Shown in pieces: positions 10,196-18,718 of a DNA stretch of 64,000 nucleotides (within the stretch, counting starts at the first letter, position 1; each line of letters opens with the position of its first letter). The notes beneath the pieces were generated by a model. That model did no database searches, was not told the DNA's origin, and was given only the letters and a program-made list of their open reading frames with translations. Origin of the DNA: Acidimicrobiaceae bacterium. GTDB lineage: Bacteria > Actinomycetota > Acidimicrobiia > Acidimicrobiales > JAUTXP01. Where the stretch lies: contig JAUTXP010000058.1 of the NCBI GenBank assembly GCA_030837965.1, forward strand, positions 1 to 64,000, in the 5' to 3' direction. A program made the translations under genes and the position numbers.

Positions 10196-10231
10196 ATAGC
10201 GGGGGCTATGTCCTCCAGTCGCGTGTGGAGG
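10196..10231. terminator. Two small hairpins between convergent genes
   Basis: ATAGC (10196-10200) pairs with GCTAT (10205-10209) around GGGG. CCTCCA (10212-10217) pairs with TGGAGG (10226-10231) around 8 bases. They sit between the plus-strand zinc-ribbon gene and the minus-strand crcB gene and may terminate both. The 16-base string GCTATGTCCTCCAGTC at 10205-10220 recurs at 54715-54730 except for its last base, in another terminator-like palindrome. Confidence 0.5.
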
Positions 10232-10234
10232 GGG

Positions 10235-10579
10235 TCAACGGGTCGAGAGCGCCGACACCAGCGCCAAGCCCGCGGCCGCGGCCAGGAGGGACCCGGCGAC
10301 GGTCACGGCCGCATAGCGGGCCCGCAGCCGTCGGTCCGCGCTCACCACGTCGTGCACAAACGTCGAGAAGGTGGTGAAGGCGCCGCAGAAGCCGACGCCG
10401 ACCACCAGTCGCGTCCGGTCCCCCAGACCGCGGTACAGCACCAGCCCGGCCACCACCCCGAGCACGAGCGAGCCCGCCACGTTCACCGCGGCCACGCCCC
10501 ACGGCGGCCGGCGTCGGGCCAGCACGGCTCGGCCGCAAGCGCCCAGCGCGCCGGCCACGGCCACCAGGGCCACGGTCAT
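10235..10579 (-). CDS. crcB: Fluoride exporter CrcB/Fluc, subunit 1
   Basis: A 114-residue, four-helix membrane protein of the Fluc (CrcB) fluoride channel family. The signature GFCGAFTTFSTF (about residues 72-83) holds the phenylalanines and threonines of the pore. Its ATG overlaps the stop of the adjacent crcB gene by 4 nt (ATGA), so the two are translationally coupled. Tandem crcB genes usually encode an antiparallel heterodimer that exports fluoride. It is the last gene of the long minus-strand operon. No fluoride riboswitch is visible upstream, where coding genes abut directly. Confidence 0.9.
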   Translation of the reverse strand: MTVALVAVAGALGACGRAVLARRRPPWGVAAVNVAGSLVLGVVAGLVLYRGLGDRTRLVVGVGFCGAFTTFSTFVHDVVSADRRLRARYAAVTVAGSLLAAAAGLALVSALSTR

Positions 10580-10992
10580 GTCACGGACCCCGACCGGCGG
10601 CCCAACGCGCACGCGGCCACCCCGCCCACCAGGCTGGCGCCGACATAGGCCACGGCCACGAGCAGACGGCCGTCCTTCACCAGCAGGTCGGTCTCCACCG
10701 CGAAGGTGGACATCGTGGTGAACGCGCCGAGGAACCCGACCCCGAGCAAGGGGCGGGCCAAGCTGGCCGACGAGGTCCGGGCCACCAACAGGCCCAACGC
10801 CAGCGAGCCGCTGACGTTGATCAGCAGTGTCGGCCAGGGAAACGACCCGGCCCGCGCGTGGGTGGCGATGCCCACCCAGTAGCGGGCCAGCGCGCCCGCG
10901 GCGCCGCCCGCCGCCACCAGCGCCAGCACCTGCCCCCGCGGATGCCCGTGCGCGTGCCGCTCCCGATGCGCCCGCCCTCGCCGGACCAACAA
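10576..10992 (-). CDS. crcB: Fluoride exporter CrcB/Fluc, subunit 2
   Basis: A four-helix Fluc-family protein of up to 138 residues. It shows the signature GFLGAFTTMSTF and the helix-one motif GGAAGALARYWVG. The longest form starts at TTG 10992 and adds a basic, His-rich N-terminus (RRGRAHRERHAHGHPRG) that is not typical of the family. A GTG at 10929, just before the first membrane helix and behind a GGGGG run, would give a more usual length. It lies 2 bases after the aidB stop and overlaps the second crcB by 4 nt; the pair probably forms a heterodimeric channel. Confidence 0.88.
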   Translation of the reverse strand: MLVRRGRAHRERHAHGHPRGQVLALVAAGGAAGALARYWVGIATHARAGSFPWPTLLINVSGSLALGLLVARTSSASLARPLLGVGFLGAFTTMSTFAVETDLLVKDGRLLVAVAYVGASLVGGVAACALGRRSGSVT

Positions 10993-10994
10993 GC

Positions 10995-12614
10995 TCAGGA
11001 CTTGGGCCGGGCCCGCTCGACCACGGCGTCGACCGGTGCGCGTGCAGGCAGCGTCCCGAAGGCCACGCCCCAGTCGCGCTCGAGGCGCGACGCGCAGAAG
11101 GCGTCCACCATCGGCGCCGGGCTGTGGCGCAACAGGAGCGACCCTTGCAGGGCCAACGCCATGTGCTCGACCACGCGACGGGCCCGGGTCTCGATGGCGT
11201 CAATGTCGGTCAGCTCGGCATCGAGTCGCGAGACGAAGGCGTCGAAGCGGGCGTCGGCCCCGGAGGCCAGCAGCACTTCGGCCCTGAAGGCGTCGAGCGA
11301 CTGCGGCTCGCGGGCCATGGCTCGCAGGACATCGAGGCAGATGACGTTGCCCGACCCCTCCCAGATGCCGTTGAGCGGCGACTCTCTGAACAGCCGAGGC
11401 ATGATCGACTCCTCGACAAAGCCGTTGCCGCCCAAGCACTCGAGGGCCTCGGCCACGAAGGCGGGTTGCCGCTTGCAGGTCCAATACTTGGCCACCGCCG
11501 TGGCCAGCCTGCGGAAGGCGGCCTCACCCTCGTCCGCCGCGTCGTAGGCCCGGGCCAGCCGCATCATGGTCGTGGTGGCCGCCTCGGACTCGACGGCCAA
11601 GTCGGCCAACACGTTGCCCATCAGCGGCTGGTCCAGCAGGGCCTTGCCGAAGGCGGACCGGTGGGCAGCATGGTGCGCGGCCTGGGCCAAGGCCTGGCGC
11701 ATGGTGGCCGACGCGCCGATCACGCAGTCGAGCCGGGTGTGGTTGACCATGGCGATGATGGTGCGAACGCCCCGGCCCTCCTCCCCGACCAGCACGCCAT
11801 AGGCCCGGTCCAACTCGATCTCGCTGGACGCGTTGGAGCGGTTGCCGAGCTTGTCCTTGAGGCGCTGAAGCTGGACCGGGTTCTTGGTCCCGTCCGGGCG
11901 CCATCGGGGCACGGCGAAGCACGACAGCCCCGCGGGGGTCTGGGCCAGCATCAAGAACACGTCCGACATGGGCGCAGAGCAGAACCACTTGTGGCCGGTC
12001 AGCTCCCAGTGCCCATCGGTGGCGACGGCCTGGGTGGTGTTGGCCCGCACGTCGGAGCCGCCTTGCTTCTCGGTCATGGCCATGCCCGCAATGGCGCCCC
12101 GCTTCTGCGAGGCGGGCAGGTTGCGCCCGTCGTAGTCACGCGAGAACAGCAGCGGCTCCCACTGGGCGGCCGCATCCGCGTTGGCCCGCAGCGCGGGCAC
12201 TACCGCGTAGGTCATGGAGATGGGGCACCCATGGCCGGGCTCGACCTGACTCCACACGTAGAACTTGGCCGCCCTGGCCACGTGGGCGCCCAGCCGGGCG
12301 TCGGCCCACGGCGCGGCGTGCATCCCCTCGCCCACCGCCACCTGCATCAACGAGTGGTAGGCCGGGTGGTAGTCGACGGCGTCGATGCGGTTGCCGTAGC
12401 GGTCATGGGTCTTGAGCACGGGCGGGTTGGCGTTGGCCTGGAAGCCCCACTCGATGGGCTCGGCCGATCCGGCCAGCGTGCCCAGGGACCTCAACTCGCC
12501 TGTGGCCCACGCCGCGCCCTCGCGGGACAACGCCTCCGACAAGGCCGCGTCCGCGGCGAACACGTCGTAGTCGACGAGCGGGGGCGGCTGGTTCAAGACC
12601 TCGTGCGTGGCCAC
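10995..12614 (-). CDS. aidB: AidB-like acyl-CoA dehydrogenase
   Basis: A 539-residue flavoprotein of the acyl-CoA dehydrogenase superfamily, closest to E. coli AidB (adaptive response to alkylation). AidB hallmarks are the N-terminal THEVLNQPPPL segment, MTEKQGGSDVRANTT, GHKWFCSAPMSD, LKDKLGNRSNASSEIE and the C-terminal NGIWEGSGNVICLDVLRA. AidB binds FAD and DNA; its in-vivo reaction is unresolved. The GTG at 12614 aligns with the family N-terminus. An ATG at 12650 would overlap the upstream gene by 26 bases. It sits oddly between polysaccharide genes and the crcB pair, 10 bases after the preceding stop. Confidence 0.88.
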   Translation of the reverse strand: MATHEVLNQPPPLVDYDVFAADAALSEALSREGAAWATGELRSLGTLAGSAEPIEWGFQANANPPVLKTHDRYGNRIDAVDYHPAYHSLMQVAVGEGMHAAPWADARLGAHVARAAKFYVWSQVEPGHGCPISMTYAVVPALRANADAAAQWEPLLFSRDYDGRNLPASQKRGAIAGMAMTEKQGGSDVRANTTQAVATDGHWELTGHKWFCSAPMSDVFLMLAQTPAGLSCFAVPRWRPDGTKNPVQLQRLKDKLGNRSNASSEIELDRAYGVLVGEEGRGVRTIIAMVNHTRLDCVIGASATMRQALAQAAHHAAHRSAFGKALLDQPLMGNVLADLAVESEAATTTMMRLARAYDAADEGEAAFRRLATAVAKYWTCKRQPAFVAEALECLGGNGFVEESIMPRLFRESPLNGIWEGSGNVICLDVLRAMAREPQSLDAFRAEVLLASGADARFDAFVSRLDAELTDIDAIETRARRVVEHMALALQGSLLLRHSPAPMVDAFCASRLERDWGVAFGTLPARAPVDAVVERARPKS

Positions 12615-12624
12615 GGCGTCCACG

Positions 12625-14931
12625 TTACGGCCGAAACGACACCAGCTCATTGTTCAGCACGACCGCGTCGATCACTTGGAGGTGGATGTCCCGCGCGTCG
12701 CCCACTACGCCTGGCGCCTCGGTGCTCAGTTTGATGGCGTGCGGTCCCGGCGCGAGCCGCAGCCTCAGGTCGAGCGGTGTGGGCGTCTGTGACACGTCGA
12801 CGGTCTGTACCGTGCCGTCGGGCAGCTCCAACCTCGCCGGGAATGCGTCTCCCGACCCCGTGGCCAACGCCATGTGCAGGGTGACCTCTCGAGTCTCCTT
12901 TGACGGGTTGTCGAGCATCACCGTCGATTGCTGCCGGGCCCACCGCCAGACGTGCCCACCGCCCGTCTCGTCTTGGAAGAAGCCCGCGCCGTAGGCGAAC
13001 GTCGTGGGCCGCAGCACCACGTCTCTCACGTTGCGAAGAGCGTCGGCCGACATCGAGGCGCGCACCCGTTCGGCGAAGGACCTCATAGGCCAAAAGGCCA
13101 GCCGGTTGTTTGGGCTCACGATCTGTGGGGGCGAGCCGACGGCCGCAGTGATCTCGGCCTCGATCGACCGGCCGTCGTCGAGATAGCCGTACCGGTCGAG
13201 GTACAGGCCCTCGTAACCCACAATCGAGGCGGCGGCCAGCACCGTGGCCACGGGCTGGCGGCTGAGGGGGGTCTGCCAGTCGGCGTCGGGCCTGCCCTTG
13301 ATGCCGCCATAGCTCCAGCGGAGGTGCTTGGAGTGCAGATAGCCGCGCAGCTCGTCGTAATCCATCATGTGGACAACGGGCGGGAACTCGGGAAACGGCA
13401 CATACGGCAGTTGGAACACCATCGCCCCCCGAGGCAGGGCCGCCTCGATCTGGCGCACGAACACGTCGTCGCTGCCGAAGTCATCGGCCGTGGCCTTGTA
13501 GGTCGGTATGAAGGCGTTGCTCGTCTGGTCGTACCACCCCACCATCAGGACGAGGACAAGCACCGCGGCCAGCGCAGGACCGCCGACACGGGGACGGGTC
13601 TTCCACGCCCGCAGCCGCGCGCCCAGGCCATCGAGCAACAGGCCCAGCGCGCACAGCGAGAAGAAGGCGAGATAGATGGTCATGCGGTTCCACGCCCGCA
13701 ACTGGGTGGTCACCAGCAATGCGACAAGGGTCGACAGTCCGCCGGTGGTGGCTACCAAGAACGCCACCACTGCGAACGCGGACAGCTCTCGGTGGCGCAC
13801 GTCGATCCTGCGCCCCTCGACGCCGGTCAGCGACAGCAGCGGCACGAGCAACAGCCACAAGAAACCGAGGGCGGCCATCAGTCCTAATGAGATCTGCGCC
13901 CCCTCGGAGGGAATGGGGAAGGTGGTGATGTACCGCGTGCGCAGCTTGGCCGCGGCGCGCACGCGGTGATAGTCCATGGGCAGCACCAACTGGCTGAGCT
14001 TGAGGCTGAAGACCTCGGTCTCCACTGGCGACCGATGGGCTACTGCCTCGTTGGCGCCATGCACTCGCTGGTAGGCCAGATCCGGCAGCAGGTTCACAAA
14101 CTGCACGCCCGCCACCAAGGCCACGATGGCCAGGCCCGGAAGGGCGGCGCGCCACGACCGCCTGCGAATGACGGCCAGCAACGTCATGGCCAGCACGAGA
14201 AGGAGGGCGAACGACGCGTAGTACGACGACGCCGAGCCCACCACGACACAGATGCCGAGCAGCCCAACGAGCCGCAGGACCACGCGCCGAGAGCGCCATC
14301 CATGACGAGCGGCCACGTCGCCGAGCAGCGACTCGCCCCGGACCGCCTTGAAGAGGAGATACGTCGCCAGCGGCACGCCGTAGTAGGCGGCGAGGAACAG
14401 GTGGGTCTCCCCCCGCATGAAGTGGTACGGCAGGATGGCGAACAGGACCGACATCACCAACGACACAGGCCGCGACATGCCCAGCCATCGCAGCACCCAC
14501 AGCGCGGTGAGGGCGGCCAGCCCGAACGTGGCCAGGAAGTAGACGTTGACAACGAGCGCGTAGCTGTGCGTGAAAAGGCCGAGCACCTTGCCGACCACCA
14601 AGTGGAGGTTGTCGGCCATCGGGAAGTCGTGGAAGTGCTGGCCGTACGGCGCTCCGAGATTGGGGTTGGCCTCGTACCAGCCGTGCTCCATGACGGCCTT
14701 GAACAGCATGGCGTGCGAGTTGGCGTCGCCCCCGTAGATGAACGGCACCCGCAGGTTGGCCCGCCACAGGCGCAAGGCGCCGGCCAGCGCGGCATACGTG
14801 ACGAACAGCGTCAGCAGGCTGAGGCGCACCTCGCCCCAGAAGTGGCGCCCACCGAGCCCGCCCGCCTCGGTCACATGCACACGTTCGGCGGTGTCGTCCG
14901 CCACCGGAGGGCGGGATTCGACAGCCGTCAT
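12625..14931 (-). CDS. Large GT-C-like membrane protein with C-terminal soluble domain
   Basis: A 768-residue polytopic protein. After a short cytoplasmic tail and the first helix (LSLLTLFVTYAALAGALRL), an acidic loop motif YGGDANSHA appears, as in GT-C glycosyltransferases, and about 10-12 further helices follow. From about residue 480 it becomes soluble and beta-rich. It resembles uncharacterised YfhO/GT-C-type membrane proteins of polysaccharide loci. The ATG at 14931 overlaps the upstream GT2 stop by 4 nt. It probably transfers or processes a polyprenyl-linked sugar on the outer face of the membrane; that role is inference. Confidence 0.72.
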   Translation of the reverse strand: MTAVESRPPVADDTAERVHVTEAGGLGGRHFWGEVRLSLLTLFVTYAALAGALRLWRANLRVPFIYGGDANSHAMLFKAVMEHGWYEANPNLGAPYGQHFHDFPMADNLHLVVGKVLGLFTHSYALVVNVYFLATFGLAALTALWVLRWLGMSRPVSLVMSVLFAILPYHFMRGETHLFLAAYYGVPLATYLLFKAVRGESLLGDVAARHGWRSRRVVLRLVGLLGICVVVGSASSYYASFALLLVLAMTLLAVIRRRSWRAALPGLAIVALVAGVQFVNLLPDLAYQRVHGANEAVAHRSPVETEVFSLKLSQLVLPMDYHRVRAAAKLRTRYITTFPIPSEGAQISLGLMAALGFLWLLLVPLLSLTGVEGRRIDVRHRELSAFAVVAFLVATTGGLSTLVALLVTTQLRAWNRMTIYLAFFSLCALGLLLDGLGARLRAWKTRPRVGGPALAAVLVLVLMVGWYDQTSNAFIPTYKATADDFGSDDVFVRQIEAALPRGAMVFQLPYVPFPEFPPVVHMMDYDELRGYLHSKHLRWSYGGIKGRPDADWQTPLSRQPVATVLAAASIVGYEGLYLDRYGYLDDGRSIEAEITAAVGSPPQIVSPNNRLAFWPMRSFAERVRASMSADALRNVRDVVLRPTTFAYGAGFFQDETGGGHVWRWARQQSTVMLDNPSKETREVTLHMALATGSGDAFPARLELPDGTVQTVDVSQTPTPLDLRLRLAPGPHAIKLSTEAPGVVGDARDIHLQVIDAVVLNNELVSFRP

Positions 14932-15758
14932 CGGCTCCTCCGATGTTCGAGTACCGCGTACGCGGCCCGGCGCACGCCGTTCAACAGCGCGGCGCGCGTC
15001 ACGCCGACAGCGAGGTCCACGCGGCTCACCAACTGGGGGTCCTCCTTGCGCAGCGCCACCAGCAGCGCCCGGGCCTCGGCGCTCTGCCTTCGGGCCGCCT
15101 CACGGCTCCAGGACGACCGGGCCAACCGAAACTCGGCCAGCGGCTCGCGGATGGCCACCACGTCACCGTGGCGAAGGACCCGGGCCCACATGTCAACGTC
15201 GATCATGTAGCCGAAGTCATCTCGAAACGGCCCCGCGGCCAGCAAGGCGGACCGGCGCAGCATCACCGCCGCAGGCTCGCCGAAAGGGTTGGTGCCCGAA
15301 CGCACCATGGCCCGGATGGCCGACGGCCCGTCCTGTCTGGCCTTCAGGCCGGCCAACCCCCTCGACCTGACCACGACCCGGCCGTCCTCATCCACGATGT
15401 GGCGCTGGGCGCACACGAGGGCCACGCCCTCGTCGTCAAAGGCGTCGACCTGTCGGGCCAAGCACGTGGGCAGGATGCGATCGTCGGCGCAGAGCAACTT
15501 CACGAACGCGTGCCTGCACTCGTCGACGGCCCGGTTCCAGTTCGGGACAGCCCCCAGGTTCGACGGGTTGCGCAACAGACGGATGCGCTGGTCGGCCGCG
15601 GCAAGGTCCTGAAGGATGTCCCACGTCTTGTCGGTCGAGCAGTTGTCCACCACCACGACCTCGAAGTCCTGATGCGTCTGGTTCAGGACGGAGTCAATGG
15701 CCACGCCGATGAAGGGCTCGGCGTTGTAGACGGGAATGCAGACGGAGACCGCGGTCAT
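14928..15758 (-). CDS. GT2-family glycosyltransferase
   Basis: A 276-residue GT-A fold glycosyltransferase. The N-terminal strand-loop VSVCIPVYNAEPFIGVAIDS is classic GT2, followed by VVVDNCSTDKTW and NLGAVPNWNRA. The metal-binding acidic motif appears as CADDRI near residue 97. It should transfer a sugar from a nucleotide donor to a lipid-linked or glycan acceptor. ATGA overlaps couple it on both sides, to the GtrB-like enzyme upstream and the large membrane protein downstream. Donor and acceptor are unknown, though the operon makes a CDP-dideoxyhexose. Confidence 0.85.
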   Translation of the reverse strand: MTAVSVCIPVYNAEPFIGVAIDSVLNQTHQDFEVVVVDNCSTDKTWDILQDLAAADQRIRLLRNPSNLGAVPNWNRAVDECRHAFVKLLCADDRILPTCLARQVDAFDDEGVALVCAQRHIVDEDGRVVVRSRGLAGLKARQDGPSAIRAMVRSGTNPFGEPAAVMLRRSALLAAGPFRDDFGYMIDVDMWARVLRHGDVVAIREPLAEFRLARSSWSREAARRQSAEARALLVALRKEDPQLVSRVDLAVGVTRAALLNGVRRAAYAVLEHRRSR

Positions 15759-16771
15759 CGGCCGTCGCCGTCGCGGTCGTCGTCGCTGTCGCCGCCGACC
15801 TCGTTGGCGTCGCCCTCGTCGCTGCTGAAGTTCAGCCGTTCGGCCACGAAGTACAGCGGCCTGCGCTTGCTCTCCCTGTAGATGCGTCCGACGTACTCGC
15901 CCAGCAGCCCGATGGACAGCAGTTGCACGCCGCCGAAGAACAGCACCACAACCATGAGGGACGCATAGCCGGGCAGCGCGCTGGTCGGCTCGAGCACCTT
16001 GCCGGCCACGATCACCAAGGCGAGGAACAGCGAGATGAAACAGGTGATCAACCCCATCTGGATAGAGACGCGCAGGGGTTTCTCGGAAAAGCTGGTGATG
16101 CCGTCGACCGCGAACTTCACCATCTTGCGCATCGTGTACTTGGTCTCGCCCGCGTAACGCGGGTCGCGGGCGTACTCGAGGGCAGTCTGCGAGAAGCCGA
16201 TCCACGACACCATCCCGCGGATGTAGCGGTTCTCCTCCCGCAGCTCGCACAAGGCGTCGACCACTTTGCGGTCCATCAGGCGGAAGTCGCCGCTGTCGAC
16301 CGGCAGGGGCGTGTCCGAAAGGCGGTTGAGCACCCGGTAGAACGTCTTGGCCGTCCACAGCTTGAAGCGGTTCTCGCCCGCGCGCTGGGTGCGAACGCCG
16401 TAGACGACCTTGAATCCGTCCCGCCACTTCTGGACCATGTCGGCGATGACCTCAGGCGGGTCCTGAAGGTCGGCGTCGATGACCACGACGGCATCGCCCG
16501 TGGCGTTGTCGATGCCCGACGTGATGGCCAACTGGTGGCCGAAATTGCGAGACAGGTCCACCACGCGGGCCCGTCGGTCGGTAGACGCGATCTTGCGCAG
16601 CACGTCAAGGCTGCCGTCCACACTGCCGTCGTTCACGAAGACCAGTTCATGTCGCACCGGCGGGGTGATGGTCTCCATGGCGTTGGTCGTGCGCTCGTAG
16701 AACTCGGCGATACCGTCCTCTTCGTTGAAGACCGGCGCCACCACCGAGACAAGCGGCGTCTGCATGCTCAT
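15755..16771 (-). CDS. GtrB/DPM1-like polyprenyl-phosphate glycosyltransferase
   Basis: A 338-residue GT2 enzyme with two C-terminal membrane helices (about residues 235-255 and 270-292), the layout of bactoprenol glucosyltransferase GtrB and polyprenyl-P-mannose synthases. Motifs: VSVVAPVFNEEDGI, FVNDGSVDGS, the DxD site in IDADLQDPPE, and NRYIRGMVSWIGF. The C-tail is acidic (GDSDDDRDGDGR). It likely moves a sugar from a nucleotide to undecaprenyl or decaprenyl phosphate. A GtrA-family partner is encoded three genes upstream (18296-18718). The downstream GT2 starts within its stop (ATGA). Confidence 0.87.
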   Translation of the reverse strand: MSMQTPLVSVVAPVFNEEDGIAEFYERTTNAMETITPPVRHELVFVNDGSVDGSLDVLRKIASTDRRARVVDLSRNFGHQLAITSGIDNATGDAVVVIDADLQDPPEVIADMVQKWRDGFKVVYGVRTQRAGENRFKLWTAKTFYRVLNRLSDTPLPVDSGDFRLMDRKVVDALCELREENRYIRGMVSWIGFSQTALEYARDPRYAGETKYTMRKMVKFAVDGITSFSEKPLRVSIQMGLITCFISLFLALVIVAGKVLEPTSALPGYASLMVVVLFFGGVQLLSIGLLGEYVGRIYRESKRRPLYFVAERLNFSSDEGDANEVGGDSDDDRDGDGR

Positions 16772-17652
16772 GCCGGCGTCCCGTACGTGGCCCGGATGCC
16801 GTCAGCCAGTGCGACCTCCGGCTTCCACCCCGGCAGCGGCGGGCCCGCTTCCCACGGCGTGAACATCTCGCGCGGGCGGTACGGTCGGGCGCCCCACGTG
16901 ACGTTGACGGTGCGGCCCGTGGCCTGGTTGAAGGTCTCGACCAATGTTCGCAAGGGCACTGGCGCGCCCGAGGAGACAGCGAACTCCAGGTAGGGCGTTC
17001 CGCCTGCGTCACCATTGCGGTCGACGGCATGGAGCAGCGCAGCCACAACGTCGTCGACGTGCAACAGGTCGATCAACTGCTCCCCGCCCGACATCTCGAG
17101 CGTCTCCCCGGAAACAGCCGCGTCGGCCAGGAGCCGCAACAGCTTCCTGCGAGGGTCGTCAGGGCCGTAGGTGTCGAACAACTTCAAGACGGTGACACTG
17201 AGTTGTCCGGCATCCGCGTAGTAGCGAAGCACGTCGGCCAGGGCCTGCTTGGTGGCCGCGTACAAGGCCACCGGGCTGTAGGCCCGACCCTCGTAGTGCT
17301 GCCAGGCCGTACCCGTGGCCACGAGCAGCCGGTGCCCGCCCAGCCCGGCCAGGGCCTCTGCCACCCTCGCTCCGAAGGCCACGTTGGCCTCGACCAGCGC
17401 GGGCACGTCCGCGGGCTGGTGGGCGGCGAGGAAGAGGGCGGCCAAGTGGAAGACCACATCGGGGTTGGCCGCGGCCATGACCGACGCCAGCCCCTCGGCC
17501 GTCCCGTCGTCGACATGGACCTCGGCCGAAAGACCAGACGCGGCGGACGAGGGCCGGACCAGGGCGTGCACCTCCCACCCCTCGCGGGCCAGCGCCCGGA
17601 CCAGGTGTCCGCCGATGAACCCGGTGGCCCCCGTCACCAGAGCGCGCCTCAC
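16768..17652 (-). CDS. NAD(P)-dependent sugar reductase/epimerase (possible CDP-sugar 4-reductase)
   Basis: A 294-residue extended SDR with the N-terminal Rossmann motif GATGFIGGH and catalytic YAATK near residue 130. The end, VALADGIRATYGTPA, is typical of nucleotide-sugar reductases and epimerases. The start is GTG 17652, inside the stop of the RmlC-like gene (GTGA). The set rfbF-rfbG-rfbH plus a 5-epimerase-like protein and an SDR parallels the ascarylose pathway, in which AscF (SDR) reduces the C4 ketone last. By that parallel this is the candidate AscF-type reductase; abequose- or paratose-synthase activity is an alternative. Confidence 0.78.
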   Translation of the reverse strand: MRRALVTGATGFIGGHLVRALAREGWEVHALVRPSSAASGLSAEVHVDDGTAEGLASVMAAANPDVVFHLAALFLAAHQPADVPALVEANVAFGARVAEALAGLGGHRLLVATGTAWQHYEGRAYSPVALYAATKQALADVLRYYADAGQLSVTVLKLFDTYGPDDPRRKLLRLLADAAVSGETLEMSGGEQLIDLLHVDDVVAALLHAVDRNGDAGGTPYLEFAVSSGAPVPLRTLVETFNQATGRTVNVTWGARPYRPREMFTPWEAGPPLPGWKPEVALADGIRATYGTPA

Positions 17653-18299
17653 CGCCCCGCCCCCTCGTTCTCGTCATCATGGCTTCGACCCGCAGGCGTG
17701 GCTGCATGACGAGAAGCGGAACCCACAGGGGGAGGAGCCGTGGTTCCCGGTGTGGACTGCACCGTGAAGGGGGAGTCGAAGTCGGCCAAAGCGGGCAGGG
17801 CCGCGTCCCGCGCCGACACCACGGGCGACTCGAAGGGCCACCGGATGCCGGCGGAGGCCCAGTGGATCCCCGTGTCTCGTTCGGGGTCGTACTCCGCGCT
17901 GACCGAATAGGCCATGACCGCGTCGTCCGTGAGCGCCGCGAACCCGTGGGCGAACCCCCTGGGAAGGTAGAGCATGGTCCACGAGCGATCGTCCAGTTCC
18001 ACACATTGATGATCCCCGAAGGTGGGCGAGTCCCGCCGCAGGTCCACGGCCACATCGAGCACCCGCCCACTCGTGCAGACAACCAGCTTGTCCTGATCGG
18101 CGGGTGGGAGTTGGAAGTGCAGGCCTCGCACCACGCCGCGGGCCGACCGGCTGTAGAACACCTCGCGCCACGAGGTCGCCAACCCGAGCGCCTCGAAGAC
18201 GCTGGCCTGGAACGTCTTCACGAATGCACCCCGGTCGTCGCCCACGACGCGCGGCACCACCCGCACACAGCCCGCAAGGGAGGTGGGCTCGATGATCAC
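17649..18299 (-). CDS. RmlC-like nucleotide-sugar 3,5-/5-epimerase
   Basis: A 216-residue cupin enzyme of the dTDP-4-dehydrorhamnose 3,5-epimerase family. The expected catalytic residues are present: His61 (RGLHFQLPP), Tyr131 (YSVSAEYDPE) and Asp165 (SARDAALP). In a CDP-3,6-dideoxyhexose cluster the likely role is that of AscE, 5-epimerisation of the 4-keto intermediate to the L-configuration. Usual family length is about 180-200 residues; residues 183-216 form a low-complexity tail. Residues 195-211 of that tail are encoded by a palindrome that recurs elsewhere in the window. GTG start; GTGA overlaps on both sides. Confidence 0.85.
   Translation of the reverse strand: MIIEPTSLAGCVRVVPRVVGDDRGAFVKTFQASVFEALGLATSWREVFYSRSARGVVRGLHFQLPPADQDKLVVCTSGRVLDVAVDLRRDSPTFGDHQCVELDDRSWTMLYLPRGFAHGFAALTDDAVMAYSVSAEYDPERDTGIHWASAGIRWPFESPVVSARDAALPALADFDSPFTVQSTPGTTAPPPVGSASRHAATPAGRSHDDENEGAGR
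17667..17717. repeat. Dispersed palindrome inside the epimerase gene 3' end
   Basis: Arms TTCTCGTCAT (17668-17677) and ATGACGAGAA (17706-17715) are perfect inverted repeats, with AGGCGTGG in the loop. The element at 53815-53867 has the same arm core (CGTTCTCGTC ... GACGAGAA) and the same AGGCGTGG loop word. This copy is translated as part of the epimerase tail. Confidence 0.6.
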
Positions 18300-18718
18300 A
18301 CTGACTCCTCCATGCCGGGCGGGACCCGCCGGAAGGAGAAGTGCTTGTGGCCCACGTAGCTCAACAGTGCGGTGACGAACACAACCATGGCCTGCGCTAC
18401 CAGCACGTCGAGGCCGAAGGCGTCCACAAGGACCGGCAGGCTGGCCGCGTTGATCGCCAGCGCGGCGAGGTACACGCTCCAGAACCGGAGCAGGTCGCGC
18501 CCGATGTTGCCCCGCACCTTGAACACCAGCAGCCGATAGGCCACGAAGGCGTTGAGCACGCTGAGGACATGGGCGATCAGGAGCACGAACAGGTAGTGCA
18601 GGTCGGGGAAGAGCAAGTGAACGGCGGCGAAGACGGCGTAGCCGAAGGCGGTGTTGTAGCCGCCGACGATCACGAACCAGACGTGCTCCGACTTGACCCT
18701 GCTCAACACCGCGCTCAC
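18296..18718 (-). CDS. gtrA: GtrA-family membrane protein
   Basis: A 140-residue, four-helix protein of the GtrA/flippase family. It opens with the motif [19 protein letters not shown], later has YRLLVFK, and ends near VGHKHFSFR, which matches the family's conserved C-terminal [YW]xxF[RS]FR segment. GtrA proteins are thought to flip polyprenyl-linked monosaccharides made by GtrB-type enzymes. The matching GtrB-like gene is at 15755-16771. GTG start with a GTGA overlap onto rfbH. Confidence 0.87.
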   Translation of the reverse strand: MSAVLSRVKSEHVWFVIVGGYNTAFGYAVFAAVHLLFPDLHYLFVLLIAHVLSVLNAFVAYRLLVFKVRGNIGRDLLRFWSVYLAALAINAASLPVLVDAFGLDVLVAQAMVVFVTALLSYVGHKHFSFRRVPPGMEESV

